DNA of 36,266 bases from an uncultured Roseburia sp. GTDB lineage: Bacteria > Bacillota > Clostridia > Lachnospirales > Lachnospiraceae. The notes under the pieces were generated by a model. The model searched no databases. It saw nothing but the letters and a program-made list of their open reading frames with translations, and had not been told where the DNA came from. How positions within the stretch are numbered: position 1 is the stretch's first letter; every line of letters begins with the position of its first letter. The position numbers were made by a program, and so were the translations under genes. Location: contig UQAQ01000030.1 of the NCBI GenBank assembly GCA_900539115.1, forward strand, positions 1 through 36,266. The letters run 5' to 3'. Below, in pieces: positions 9,710 through 17,062 of this stretch.

Positions 9710-10975
9710 ATGAAGAAACCGATCGTAACATTGGAACAAGTAAAGGAAATCGAAAAAACCTATCCTACTCCATTCCATATCTATGATGAAAAAGCCATCC
9801 GCGAAAATGCCAGAGCATTGAAGGAAGCATTTTCCTGGAACAAAGGCTATCGTGAATATTTTGCTGTAAAAGCTACCCCAAACCCATTTATCTTGAAAAT
9901 TTTACAGGAAGAAGGCTGCGGCGTGGACTGCTCTTCTTTGACAGAGCTTATGCTTTCCGAAGCACTGGATTTCAAAAACGATGACATCATGTTTTCATCG
10001 AATGTAACACCGATGGAAGAATACAAAAAAGCAAGCGAGCTTGGTGCTTATATCAACCTCGATGATTTTACACATATTGACTATCTTGCAGAGGGTGTAG
10101 GCATTCCGGAAACCATCTGCTGCCGTTACAATCCGGGCGGTGTATTTGAACTTGGCACGGACATCATGGACAACCCCGGCGATGCCAAATACGGATTTAC
10201 CAAAGAACAGCTTATCGAGGGATACAAAAAACTGATGAAACTTGGAGCAAAGCATTTTGGAATCCATGCTTTTATCGCAAGCAACACCGTGTCCAATGAC
10301 TATTATCCGACACTTGCCGGCATTCTTTTCGAACTTGCTGTCGAATTGAAAGAAAAGACCGGAGCAGATATTCAATTTATCAATCTTTCCGGCGGTGTGG
10401 GAATTCCTTACACACCAGACAAAGCGCCAAACGATATCAAAGTGATCGGCGAAGGTGTACGCAAACAGTTTGAAAAAATCTTAGTTCCTGCCGGACTTGG
10501 CGATGTGAAGATTTTCACGGAACTCGGACGTTTCATGCTTGGCCCTTACGGAAATCTTGTAACCAAATGCATTCATCAGAAACACATTTACAAAGAATAT
10601 GTAGGCCTTAACACCTGTGCCTGCGACTTGATGCGTCCGGCTATTTACGGTGCTTATCATCACATCACGGTGCTCGGCAAGGAAAATGAGCCATGCGACC
10701 ACAAATACGATGTGACCGGTTCTCTTTGCGAAAATAATGATAAATTTGCAGTAGACCGTATGCTTCCAAAAGTTGACATTGGGGATTACCTTGTCATCCA
10801 TGACACCGGTGCTCACGGCTACGCAATGGGTTATAACTACAACGGTAAACTCAAATCTGCGGAATTGTTATTAAAAGAAGACGGAAGTGTCCAGATGATC
10901 CGCCGCGCAGAAACTCCAAAAGATTATTTTGCTACTTTTGATTTCTGTGATATTTTGAAAAATATGAAATACTAA
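9710..10975 (+). CDS. lysA: diaminopimelate decarboxylase-type PLP enzyme (fold III)
   Basis: This 421-residue enzyme belongs to the alanine-racemase-fold decarboxylases. The PLP lysine lies in YFAVKATPNP (near residue 53), the glycine-rich phosphate loop in NLSGGVGIPY, and the C-terminal half has the TGSLCENNDKFA segment with the family's conserved substrate Cys. The family's usual role is conversion of meso-diaminopimelate to L-lysine in the cytoplasm. The gene has a consensus promoter, an AAGGAGG site and a strong terminator, so it is monocistronic. The sequence is somewhat divergent from classic LysA, and an ornithine/arginine or carboxynorspermidine decarboxylase-like substrate is not excluded. 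Confidence 0.8.
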   Translation: MKKPIVTLEQVKEIEKTYPTPFHIYDEKAIRENARALKEAFSWNKGYREYFAVKATPNPFILKILQEEGCGVDCSSLTELMLSEALDFKNDDIMFSSNVTPMEEYKKASELGAYINLDDFTHIDYLAEGVGIPETICCRYNPGGVFELGTDIMDNPGDAKYGFTKEQLIEGYKKLMKLGAKHFGIHAFIASNTVSNDYYPTLAGILFELAVELKEKTGADIQFINLSGGVGIPYTPDKAPNDIKVIGEGVRKQFEKILVPAGLGDVKIFTELGRFMLGPYGNLVTKCIHQKHIYKEYVGLNTCACDLMRPAIYGAYHHITVLGKENEPCDHKYDVTGSLCENNDKFAVDRMLPKVDIGDYLVIHDTGAHGYAMGYNYNGKLKSAELLLKEDGSVQMIRRAETPKDYFATFDFCDILKNMKY

Positions 10976-10984
10976 AAAAATTTA

Positions 10985-11018
10985 GGACTGCTTATGCTAA
11001 GTAAGCAGTCCCTTTTCT
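10985..11018. terminator. terminator between lysA and the LRR operon
   Basis: GGACTGCTTA and TAAGCAGTCC form a 10-bp stem with a 7-nt loop. CTTTT follows on the plus strand and TAAATTTTTTT on the minus strand, so it can end both convergent units. Confidence 0.85.
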
Positions 11019-11046
11019 ATCCGTAAAATTTCTTTGAAATAACCAT

Positions 11047-12060
11047 TTACCATTTCTTTCCCACTATTTTCGCATGAAAATCCAATCCATTTGTACTCCG
11101 CAGTATTTTTTCGTATTCTTCTTTTTTGCTTTTTGGAACATAGATTACAAGGTCATCTCTCGTCGCCCCAAATACCATCGTTCCCCATTTTTTGATATTC
11201 TTGGAACGGATCACTACTTTTTTCAAGGATGACTTTTCCGTAGATTCCCAGCGGAAAGCATTTTTGCCTAGTTGCGTCACTGTACTTGGAATGGTGATTT
11301 CTTCCAGTGCCGTGTTGCTAAATGCATCTTTACTGATCTTTTTTACTCCTTCATGAAGGGTCGCCTTTTTGAGATTCTGGCAGTAGGAAAAGGCATCTTC
11401 CCCGATTTTCGTTACACTTCCAGGAATGGTTATATTCTTTATAGATGTTGCAGCAAACATAGCCTCATATATTTTTTTACACTTTTTTTCAAAAACTATC
11501 GTCTCTAAATTTTTACAACTCCAAAAAACAAAAGCTCCCATTTTACAATTTGCAGGAATATAAACATGATTTATTTTTGTTCCCGCAAAACAATTATTTC
11601 CCACATATTTTATTTGTTCAAATGAGAACTGTGTAATCGCTGTACCGCCAAATGCCTCATCACCTAATTTACATAAAGTAGATGGAACATTTATTTTTTT
11701 TAAGTTTGAACAACGATAAAAAGCAGCATACCCTATCTTTTTTAATCCTTCGGGCAAAATGACTGTATTTAATTTGGGAAAACCACAACAAACCCCTGCT
11801 CCAATAGATGTAATTCCCTTTTTAAATATCACTTTTTTGGCTTTAGAATAGGCTCTCCAGCCTGCATTAAATTCATCATCATCTGGAAGACTTCCCCGGC
11901 AGTCAATTATTATCGTTTTTGTTTTTGTATCATAACTCCATTTTGTATTATTTGCATATTTCCCATGGTACACTTTCGCCTCACTTTCCGGTGCTGCTAA
12001 CAGCACCGGAATCAGCAAGGCAAGAAAGATCACTGCAAAAATTGTTTTCATCTTAGTCAT
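11047..12060 (-). CDS. secreted BspA-like LRR protein, array copy 5 (last in operon)
   Basis: This 337-residue protein has a signal peptide (MTKMKTIF start, hydrophobic core 7-23, likely cleavage after SEA at 28). A short W-SYD-TKTKT lead domain follows, then about eight LRR_5/BspA-type repeats of 22-23 residues with the IPxxVTxIGxxAF pattern. The C-terminal cap (about the last 95 residues, ending AKIVGKKW) is nearly identical in all five paralogues. The start is the ATG of MTKMKT, because AGGAGGGAAAGCA precedes it; the longer frame from 12084 begins inside the previous gene's end. The central repeats (about 115-200) are the most divergent from its neighbours. No sortase signal is present. 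Ligand and function are unknown. Confidence 0.85.
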   Translation of the reverse strand: MTKMKTIFAVIFLALLIPVLLAAPESEAKVYHGKYANNTKWSYDTKTKTIIIDCRGSLPDDDEFNAGWRAYSKAKKVIFKKGITSIGAGVCCGFPKLNTVILPEGLKKIGYAAFYRCSNLKKINVPSTLCKLGDEAFGGTAITQFSFEQIKYVGNNCFAGTKINHVYIPANCKMGAFVFWSCKNLETIVFEKKCKKIYEAMFAATSIKNITIPGSVTKIGEDAFSYCQNLKKATLHEGVKKISKDAFSNTALEEITIPSTVTQLGKNAFRWESTEKSSLKKVVIRSKNIKKWGTMVFGATRDDLVIYVPKSKKEEYEKILRSTNGLDFHAKIVGKKW

Positions 12061-12077
12061 TGCTTTCCCTCCTGCTC

Positions 12078-13103
12078 TTACCATTTCTTTCCCACGATTT
12101 TCGCATGAAAATCCAATCCATTTGTACTCCGCAGTATTTTTTCGTATTCTGCTTTTTTGCTTTTTGGAACATAGATTACAAGGTCATCTCTCGTCGCCCC
12201 AAATACCATCGTCCCCCATTTTTTGATGTTCTTGGAACGGATAACTACTTTTTTCAAGGATGACTTTTCCGTAGATTCCCAGCGGAAAGCATTTTTACCA
12301 AGTTTCGTCACTGTACTAGGAATGGTGATTTCTTCCAGTGCTGTGTTGCTAAACGCATCTTTACTGATCTTTTTTACTCCTTCATGAAGGGTCGCTTTTT
12401 TTAGATTCTGGCAATAGGAAAAGGCATCCTCCCCGATTTTCGTTACACTTCCAGGAATAGTGATATTTTTTAAAGCAGTTGCACAAAACATACCATCACT
12501 TATATTTTTTACACCCCTTTCAATAGTTGCCTTCTTTAGTTTTTTACAATCCCAAAACGCAAAAGATCCTATTTTGCAATTCGCAGGAATTGAAATTTTC
12601 ACTAAATCAGAACGCATAAAACTATTGCTTCCGACTTTTTTTATATTCTTTAATGAAAACTTAGTTAATCCACTACTATCAAAAGCAATTTTTTCTATTT
12701 TCCTTAAAGACAATGGAATATTAATTTTATTTAAAGAATTACAATCCCAAAAGGCAGCATATTTTATAGTTCTTAACCCTTCGGGTAATGCTATTTCTTC
12801 CAATTTTTGGAAATTATCAAAAGCACCTGCTCCAATAGAACTAATTCCTTTTTTGAATATCACTTTTTTAGTCTTCAAATAATATTCTTTCCATCCCATG
12901 TCCAATCCATAAAATTGTTTATCATCTGGCATATCTCCGTTGCAATCAATAATCATAGTTTTCGTTTTAGTATTATAACTCCATGTCAGATTGTTCTTGC
13001 ATTTTCCCCGGTACACTTTCGCCTCACTTTCCGGTGCTTTTAACAGCACCGGAATAAGTAAGGCAAGAAAGATTATTGCAAAAATTGTTTTCATCTTAGT
13101 CAT
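12078..13103 (-). CDS. secreted BspA-like LRR protein, array copy 4
   Basis: This 341-residue paralogue has the same layout: signal peptide cut after SEA, lead domain, BspA-type repeats and shared C-terminal cap. Its lead domain (KCKNNLTWSYNTKTKTM, with the longer KQFYGLDMGW insertion) matches copy 3. Its residues from about 215 onward (KNITIPGSVTKIGEDAFSYC) match copy 5, so it reads as a mosaic of its two neighbours. The loop of the signal peptide has K in place of A (LLKAPES). The ATG at 13103 has the shared AGGAGGGAAAGCA site. It is presumably exported and acts outside the cell. Confidence 0.85.
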   Translation of the reverse strand: MTKMKTIFAIIFLALLIPVLLKAPESEAKVYRGKCKNNLTWSYNTKTKTMIIDCNGDMPDDKQFYGLDMGWKEYYLKTKKVIFKKGISSIGAGAFDNFQKLEEIALPEGLRTIKYAAFWDCNSLNKINIPLSLRKIEKIAFDSSGLTKFSLKNIKKVGSNSFMRSDLVKISIPANCKIGSFAFWDCKKLKKATIERGVKNISDGMFCATALKNITIPGSVTKIGEDAFSYCQNLKKATLHEGVKKISKDAFSNTALEEITIPSTVTKLGKNAFRWESTEKSSLKKVVIRSKNIKKWGTMVFGATRDDLVIYVPKSKKAEYEKILRSTNGLDFHAKIVGKKW

Positions 13104-13120
13104 TGCTTTCCCTCCTGCTC

Positions 13121-14146
13121 TTACCCGTTCTTTCCCACGATTTTCGCATGAAAATCCAATCCATTTGTACTCCGCAATATTTTTTCGTATTCTGCTTTTT
13201 TACTTTGCGGAACATAAATCACAAGGTCATCTCTCGTCGCCCCAAATACCATCGTCCCCCATTTTTTGATATTTTTGGAACGGATAACTACTTTTTTCAA
13301 GGATGACTTTTCCGTAGAGTCCCAGCGGAAAGCATTTTTACCAAGTTTCGTCACCGTACTCGGAATGGTGATTTCTTCCAGTGCTGTGTTGCTAAATGCA
13401 TCTTTGCTGATCTTTTTTACCCCTTCATTGATGATTGCTTTTTTAAGGGACTGACAATTTGCAAATGCATATGTTCCTATTTGAGCAACACTTCCAGGAA
13501 TGTCTATATTTTTAATACCTGTTTCACGAAACATTCCATAACTAATCCTTTTTACTCCCTTTTCAAAAGTTACTTTTTTTAGTTTCTTACAGTTCCAAAA
13601 AACACTATCTTCTATTTTACATTTGGCAGGAATATCAACGCTTTGTAATTTTGCTCCTGAAAAGCATTCACTTCCTAGTTTTTTTAAATTTTTTAAAGAT
13701 ATGCTTTTTATTTTTACATCCCAAAAAACATCTTTTTCTATAACTTCCAAGGTAGAGGGCTTATTAATAAATTGTAGTTTCCTACAGCCATCAAAAGCAT
13801 CATATTTTATAATTCTTAATCCCTCAGGCAATACCACCTCTTCCAACTTTTGAAAGTTATAAAAAGCACCTGCTCCAATAGAACTAATTCCTTTTTTGAA
13901 TATTACTTTTTTAGTTTTGAAATAATATTTTCTCCATCCCATATCCAAATCATAAAACTGTTCATCATCTGGCATGTCTCCTTTACAATCAATAACCATA
14001 GTTTTCGTTTTACTGTCATAACTCCATGTTAAATTACTTTTACATTTTCCCCGGTATACTTTCGCCTCACTTTCCGGTGCTGCTAACAGCACCGGAATAA
14101 GTAAGGCAAGAAAAATTATTGCAAAAATTGTTTTCATCTTAGTCAT
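13121..14146 (-). CDS. secreted BspA-like LRR protein, array copy 3
   Basis: This 341-residue member of the array has the signal peptide, lead domain (KCKSNLTWSYDSKTKTM) and BspA-type repeats. Its repeats between about 120 and 200 (DAFDGCRKLQFI, VFWDVKIKSISL) are unlike those of the other copies. The C-terminal cap ends in GKNG instead of GKKW, a change in the last codon. The start at 14146 rather than 14170 is set by AGGAGGGAAAGCA. It is translated from the same mRNA as its neighbours, 17 nt after copy 2. Function is unknown. Confidence 0.85.
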   Translation of the reverse strand: MTKMKTIFAIIFLALLIPVLLAAPESEAKVYRGKCKSNLTWSYDSKTKTMVIDCKGDMPDDEQFYDLDMGWRKYYFKTKKVIFKKGISSIGAGAFYNFQKLEEVVLPEGLRIIKYDAFDGCRKLQFINKPSTLEVIEKDVFWDVKIKSISLKNLKKLGSECFSGAKLQSVDIPAKCKIEDSVFWNCKKLKKVTFEKGVKRISYGMFRETGIKNIDIPGSVAQIGTYAFANCQSLKKAIINEGVKKISKDAFSNTALEEITIPSTVTKLGKNAFRWDSTEKSSLKKVVIRSKNIKKWGTMVFGATRDDLVIYVPQSKKAEYEKILRSTNGLDFHAKIVGKNG

Positions 14147-14163
14147 TGCTTTCCCTCCTGCTC

Positions 14164-15180
14164 TTACCATTTCTTTCCCACGATTTTCGCATGAAAATCC
14201 AATCCATTTGTACTCCGCAATATTTTTTCGTATTCTGCTTTTTTGCTTTGCGGAACATAAATCACAAGGTCATCTCTCGTCGCCCCAAATACCATCGTCC
14301 CCCATTTTTTGATGTTCTTGGAACGGATCACTACTTTTTTCAAGGATGACTTTTCCGTAAAGTCCCAGCGGAAAGCATTTTTACCTAGTTGCGTCACTGT
14401 ACTTGGAATGGTGATTTCTTCCAGTGTTGTGCAGCTAAATGCCTCTTTGCCAATCTTTTTTACCCCTTCGTTGATGGTTGCCTTTTGTAGTTTTTTGCAG
14501 TTTGCAAATGCTCGCTCTCCGATATTTTTAATACTTCCCGGTATTGTAATAAATTTTACAGATGTCTCTTTAAACATTCCATAACTTATTTTTTTTACAC
14601 CATCTTGCAAAGTTACTTTTTTTAGTTTTTTGCTTCCCATAAAAACAAGAGAACCCGCCCTGCAATCTTTTGAAATATATACCTCTTTTATCTTTGAACC
14701 CGAAAAACACATATTTCCTATTTTTTTTACTCGCTCTAATAAAAAAGCATTAAACTCTGTTTCTGAAAAAGCGCTTCCTCCAATCGTTCTTAGCGATGTG
14801 GGGGGCTTTATTTTTTTTAATCCATTACACTTAAAAAAGGCAGAATCCTTTATCGTTTTTAACCCTTCCGGCAGTACTACTTCTTCCAACTTTTGAAAAT
14901 TATCAAAAGCTCCCGCCCCTATGGACGTGATTCCCTTTTTGAATATCACTTTTTTGGCTTTTAGATAATAGTCCCGCCATCCAGCACTGCCATTGCTATC
15001 ATCCGGTAATTCTCCACGACATTCAATGATAACCGTTTTTGTTTTTGTATCGTAACTCCATTTTGTATTATTTGCATATTTTCCCCGGTATACTTTCGCC
15101 TCACTTTCCGGTGCTGTTAACAGCACCGGAATCAGTAAGGCAAGAAAGATCACTGCAAAAATTCTTCCTTGTTTAGCCAT
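14164..15180 (-). CDS. secreted BspA-like LRR protein, array copy 2
   Basis: This 338-residue paralogue starts MAKQGRIF instead of MTKMKTIF and has a slightly different junction (AGGAGGAAGAATA before the ATG). Its 5' end is therefore the least homogenised of the five. The hydrophobic core and SEA cleavage site are kept. The central repeats closely resemble copy 1 (ETEFN, GNMCFSGSKI, SKDCR). The last third returns to the common cap, with FRWDFTEK instead of WESTEK. The ATG at 15180 is chosen over 15204 for its ribosome binding site. It is secreted; its ligand is unknown. Confidence 0.85.
   Translation of the reverse strand: MAKQGRIFAVIFLALLIPVLLTAPESEAKVYRGKYANNTKWSYDTKTKTVIIECRGELPDDSNGSAGWRDYYLKAKKVIFKKGITSIGAGAFDNFQKLEEVVLPEGLKTIKDSAFFKCNGLKKIKPPTSLRTIGGSAFSETEFNAFLLERVKKIGNMCFSGSKIKEVYISKDCRAGSLVFMGSKKLKKVTLQDGVKKISYGMFKETSVKFITIPGSIKNIGERAFANCKKLQKATINEGVKKIGKEAFSCTTLEEITIPSTVTQLGKNAFRWDFTEKSSLKKVVIRSKNIKKWGTMVFGATRDDLVIYVPQSKKAEYEKILRSTNGLDFHAKIVGKKW
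15106..15131 (-). repeat. palindrome within signal-peptide codons, perfect in this copy
   Basis: In this copy TTCCGGTGCTGTT and AACAGCACCGGAA form a perfect 26-nt palindrome. Copies 5, 4 and 3 carry it with loop changes (11986-12011, 13029-13054, 14072-14097). Copy 1 has a weakened version (16140-16165). It overlaps the codons for PVLLxAPE. Confidence 0.7.
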
Positions 15181-15197
15181 TATTCTTCCTCCTGATC

Positions 15198-16214
15198 TTA
15201 CCAATTCTTTCCAACGATTTTTGCATGGAAATCCAATCCATTTGTACTCCGCAGTATTTTTTCGTACTCTGCTTTTTTACTTTGAGGAACATAAATCACA
15301 AGGTCATCTCTCGTCGCCCCAAATACCATCGTTCCCCATTTTTTGATATTCTTGGAACGGATAACTACTTTTTTCAACGATGACTTTTCCGTAGATTCCC
15401 AGCGGAAAGCATTTTTGCCTAGTTGCGTCACTGTACTTGGAATGGTGATTTCTTTGAGTGACGTATTGTAAAAAGCATTCTTACCAACCTTTTTTATTCC
15501 TTCATGTAAGGTGACTTTTTGTAGTTTTTTACAATCAGCAAATGCATCCTCTCCTATTTGGAAAACACTTCCCGGAATATCAATTATTTTTAATGCTGTA
15601 TCACAAAACATCCCATAACTTATTTTTTTCACACCTTTTTCGATAGTTACTTTTTTTAGATTGTCACTTCCCCAAAAAACAAGAGAGCTGGTCCTGCAAT
15701 CTTTTGAAAGATATACCTCGTTTATCTTTGAACCCGAGAAACACATATTTCCTATTCTTTTTACTCGCTCTAGTGAAAAAATATTAAACTCTGTTTCTGA
15801 AAATACACTTGCTCCAATCGTTCTTAGCGATGTGGGGACATTTATTTTTTTTAATCTAATGCATGTAAAAAAAGCAGAATCCTTTATCGTTTTTAATCCT
15901 TCCGGCAGAACTACCTCTTCCAACTTTTGAAAATTATAAAAAGCTCCCTCCCCTATGGACGTGATTCCTTTTTTGAATATCACTTTTTTCGCTTTTAGGT
16001 AGTAGTCCCGCCATCCAGCACTGCCATGGTGATCGTCCGGTAATTCTCCCCGGCATTCAATGGTAACCGTTTTGGATTTTGTATCATAACTCCATTTTGT
16101 ATTATTTTCATATTTCCCGCGGTACACTTTCGCCTCACTTTCCGGTGCTGCTAACAACACCGGAATCAGTAAGGCAAGAAAGATCACTGCAAAAATTGTT
16201 TTCATCTTAGTCAT
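15198..16214 (-). CDS. secreted BspA-like LRR protein, array copy 1 (first in operon)
   Basis: This 338-residue protein opens the array. Its ATG at 16214 overlaps the last codons of the upstream gene by 8 nt, which implies translational coupling. The signal peptide, lead domain (KYENNTKWSYDTKSKT), about eight BspA-type repeats and common C-terminal cap are all present. The centre is closest to copy 2. The repeat just before the cap (KKVGKNAFYNTSLKEI) differs from the other copies. It is exported; possible roles are adhesion or binding of host or microbial polymers, as discussed for BspA-family proteins, but nothing here proves one. Confidence 0.85.
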   Translation of the reverse strand: MTKMKTIFAVIFLALLIPVLLAAPESEAKVYRGKYENNTKWSYDTKSKTVTIECRGELPDDHHGSAGWRDYYLKAKKVIFKKGITSIGEGAFYNFQKLEEVVLPEGLKTIKDSAFFTCIRLKKINVPTSLRTIGASVFSETEFNIFSLERVKRIGNMCFSGSKINEVYLSKDCRTSSLVFWGSDNLKKVTIEKGVKKISYGMFCDTALKIIDIPGSVFQIGEDAFADCKKLQKVTLHEGIKKVGKNAFYNTSLKEITIPSTVTQLGKNAFRWESTEKSSLKKVVIRSKNIKKWGTMVFGATRDDLVIYVPQSKKAEYEKILRSTNGLDFHAKIVGKNW

Positions 16215-16986
16215 TGCTTTCCCTCCTGAGTTTTATTCGTTTAATCGTACTTTGTACATATCCGATTACAGGTTGATATACACTCTGCTTTTCATATCCA
16301 TCTTTACTGATTACAAAAGTATATCCTCCCGTAATCATAAAATCTGTATTGAAATAACCTTTTGAGTCGGTATACAAAATCATTTCCGGCTCTTCCATCG
16401 TGTAATCTACTCCACTATAAACTTCCACTTTCGCATTAGCCAATGCTTTTCCTGCTGTAGTATAAACATATCCGTCAACAATACCTTCGTCTGTCCAATC
16501 TTCACTCATTAACATGAGAGTTTTATTGATCACTTTATCTTCCATTAACTTCAGATATTGTTTTTCTGCTGTATAAGTAGCATCTTTTTGGACAAAAACA
16601 TCGTATATGCCTTTTGGAAGCTGAATTTTATACTTTCCATTTTCATCCGTTATTACAGTAAACGTTTTTCCATTTTTTCGTGAAGTCAGACTTACCGTTA
16701 CAGCTGAAAGTCCTGGCATATCATCAAAAGAACCAATACTATAAGAACGTTCCGAAAACTCAACGATTTTTCCCTCTAAAACACATTCTTTAGAAGGACA
16801 GACATCATCGATCTCACACAAGATATTTTCCTCGTCCTCTTCTGAGTCTGGAACATTCTCTGTTGTATCCTGATAAACTTCCAATTTACGAGATAAAGCA
16901 TCTCTCATTTCACCATCTTTAACAGTAAATCGCACGTTCTCCTGTTCATCTTTTATTACATAGTCTAGTTCTTTATCAACAAACAA
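16207..16986 (-). CDS. C-terminal part of the subtilase fusion: carboxypeptidase-regulatory-like domains
   Basis: This open frame of 259 residues would start at a TTG with no ribosome binding site. The frame stays open upstream for 39 more codons, back to an A8 tract at 17103-17110 inside the end of the subtilase gene. It is therefore best read as the out-of-frame continuation of that gene. After an acidic stretch (about 40-60) it holds two beta-sandwich modules of the carboxypeptidase-regulatory/CNA-B kind: VSLTSRKNGKTFTVITDENGKY at about 94-115, and a second at about 165-250 (VDGYVYTTAGKALANAKVEV). Such modules are common in extracellular proteins. The stop codon overlaps the start of the first LRR gene. 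Confidence 0.7.
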   Translation of the reverse strand: MFVDKELDYVIKDEQENVRFTVKDGEMRDALSRKLEVYQDTTENVPDSEEDEENILCEIDDVCPSKECVLEGKIVEFSERSYSIGSFDDMPGLSAVTVSLTSRKNGKTFTVITDENGKYKIQLPKGIYDVFVQKDATYTAEKQYLKLMEDKVINKTLMLMSEDWTDEGIVDGYVYTTAGKALANAKVEVYSGVDYTMEEPEMILYTDSKGYFNTDFMITGGYTFVISKDGYEKQSVYQPVIGYVQSTIKRIKLRRESND

Positions 16987-17062
16987 AACAACTGGACTTT
17001 GGGATTCATTCTGGACTGTATATTCCAGATTAGCTCCACAGTATACTTTGTACTTTTCTGAT

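Larger units (their letters stand above)
11047..16214 (-). repeat. tandem array of five LRR paralogues, 1034-1043 bp period
   Basis: Start-to-start distances are 1043, 1043, 1034 and 1034 bp, and every gene-to-gene gap is exactly 17 nt. The first 90 or so bases and the last 290 or so bases of each copy are almost identical, while the middle differs. Tandem duplication with later homogenisation of the ends would explain this (inference). Confidence 0.9.

Noticed and set aside
11047..16214. The five near-identical LRR genes as an assembly duplication artefact
   Set aside because: The centres differ clearly between copies, so they are real paralogues, although copy number should be confirmed with long reads.
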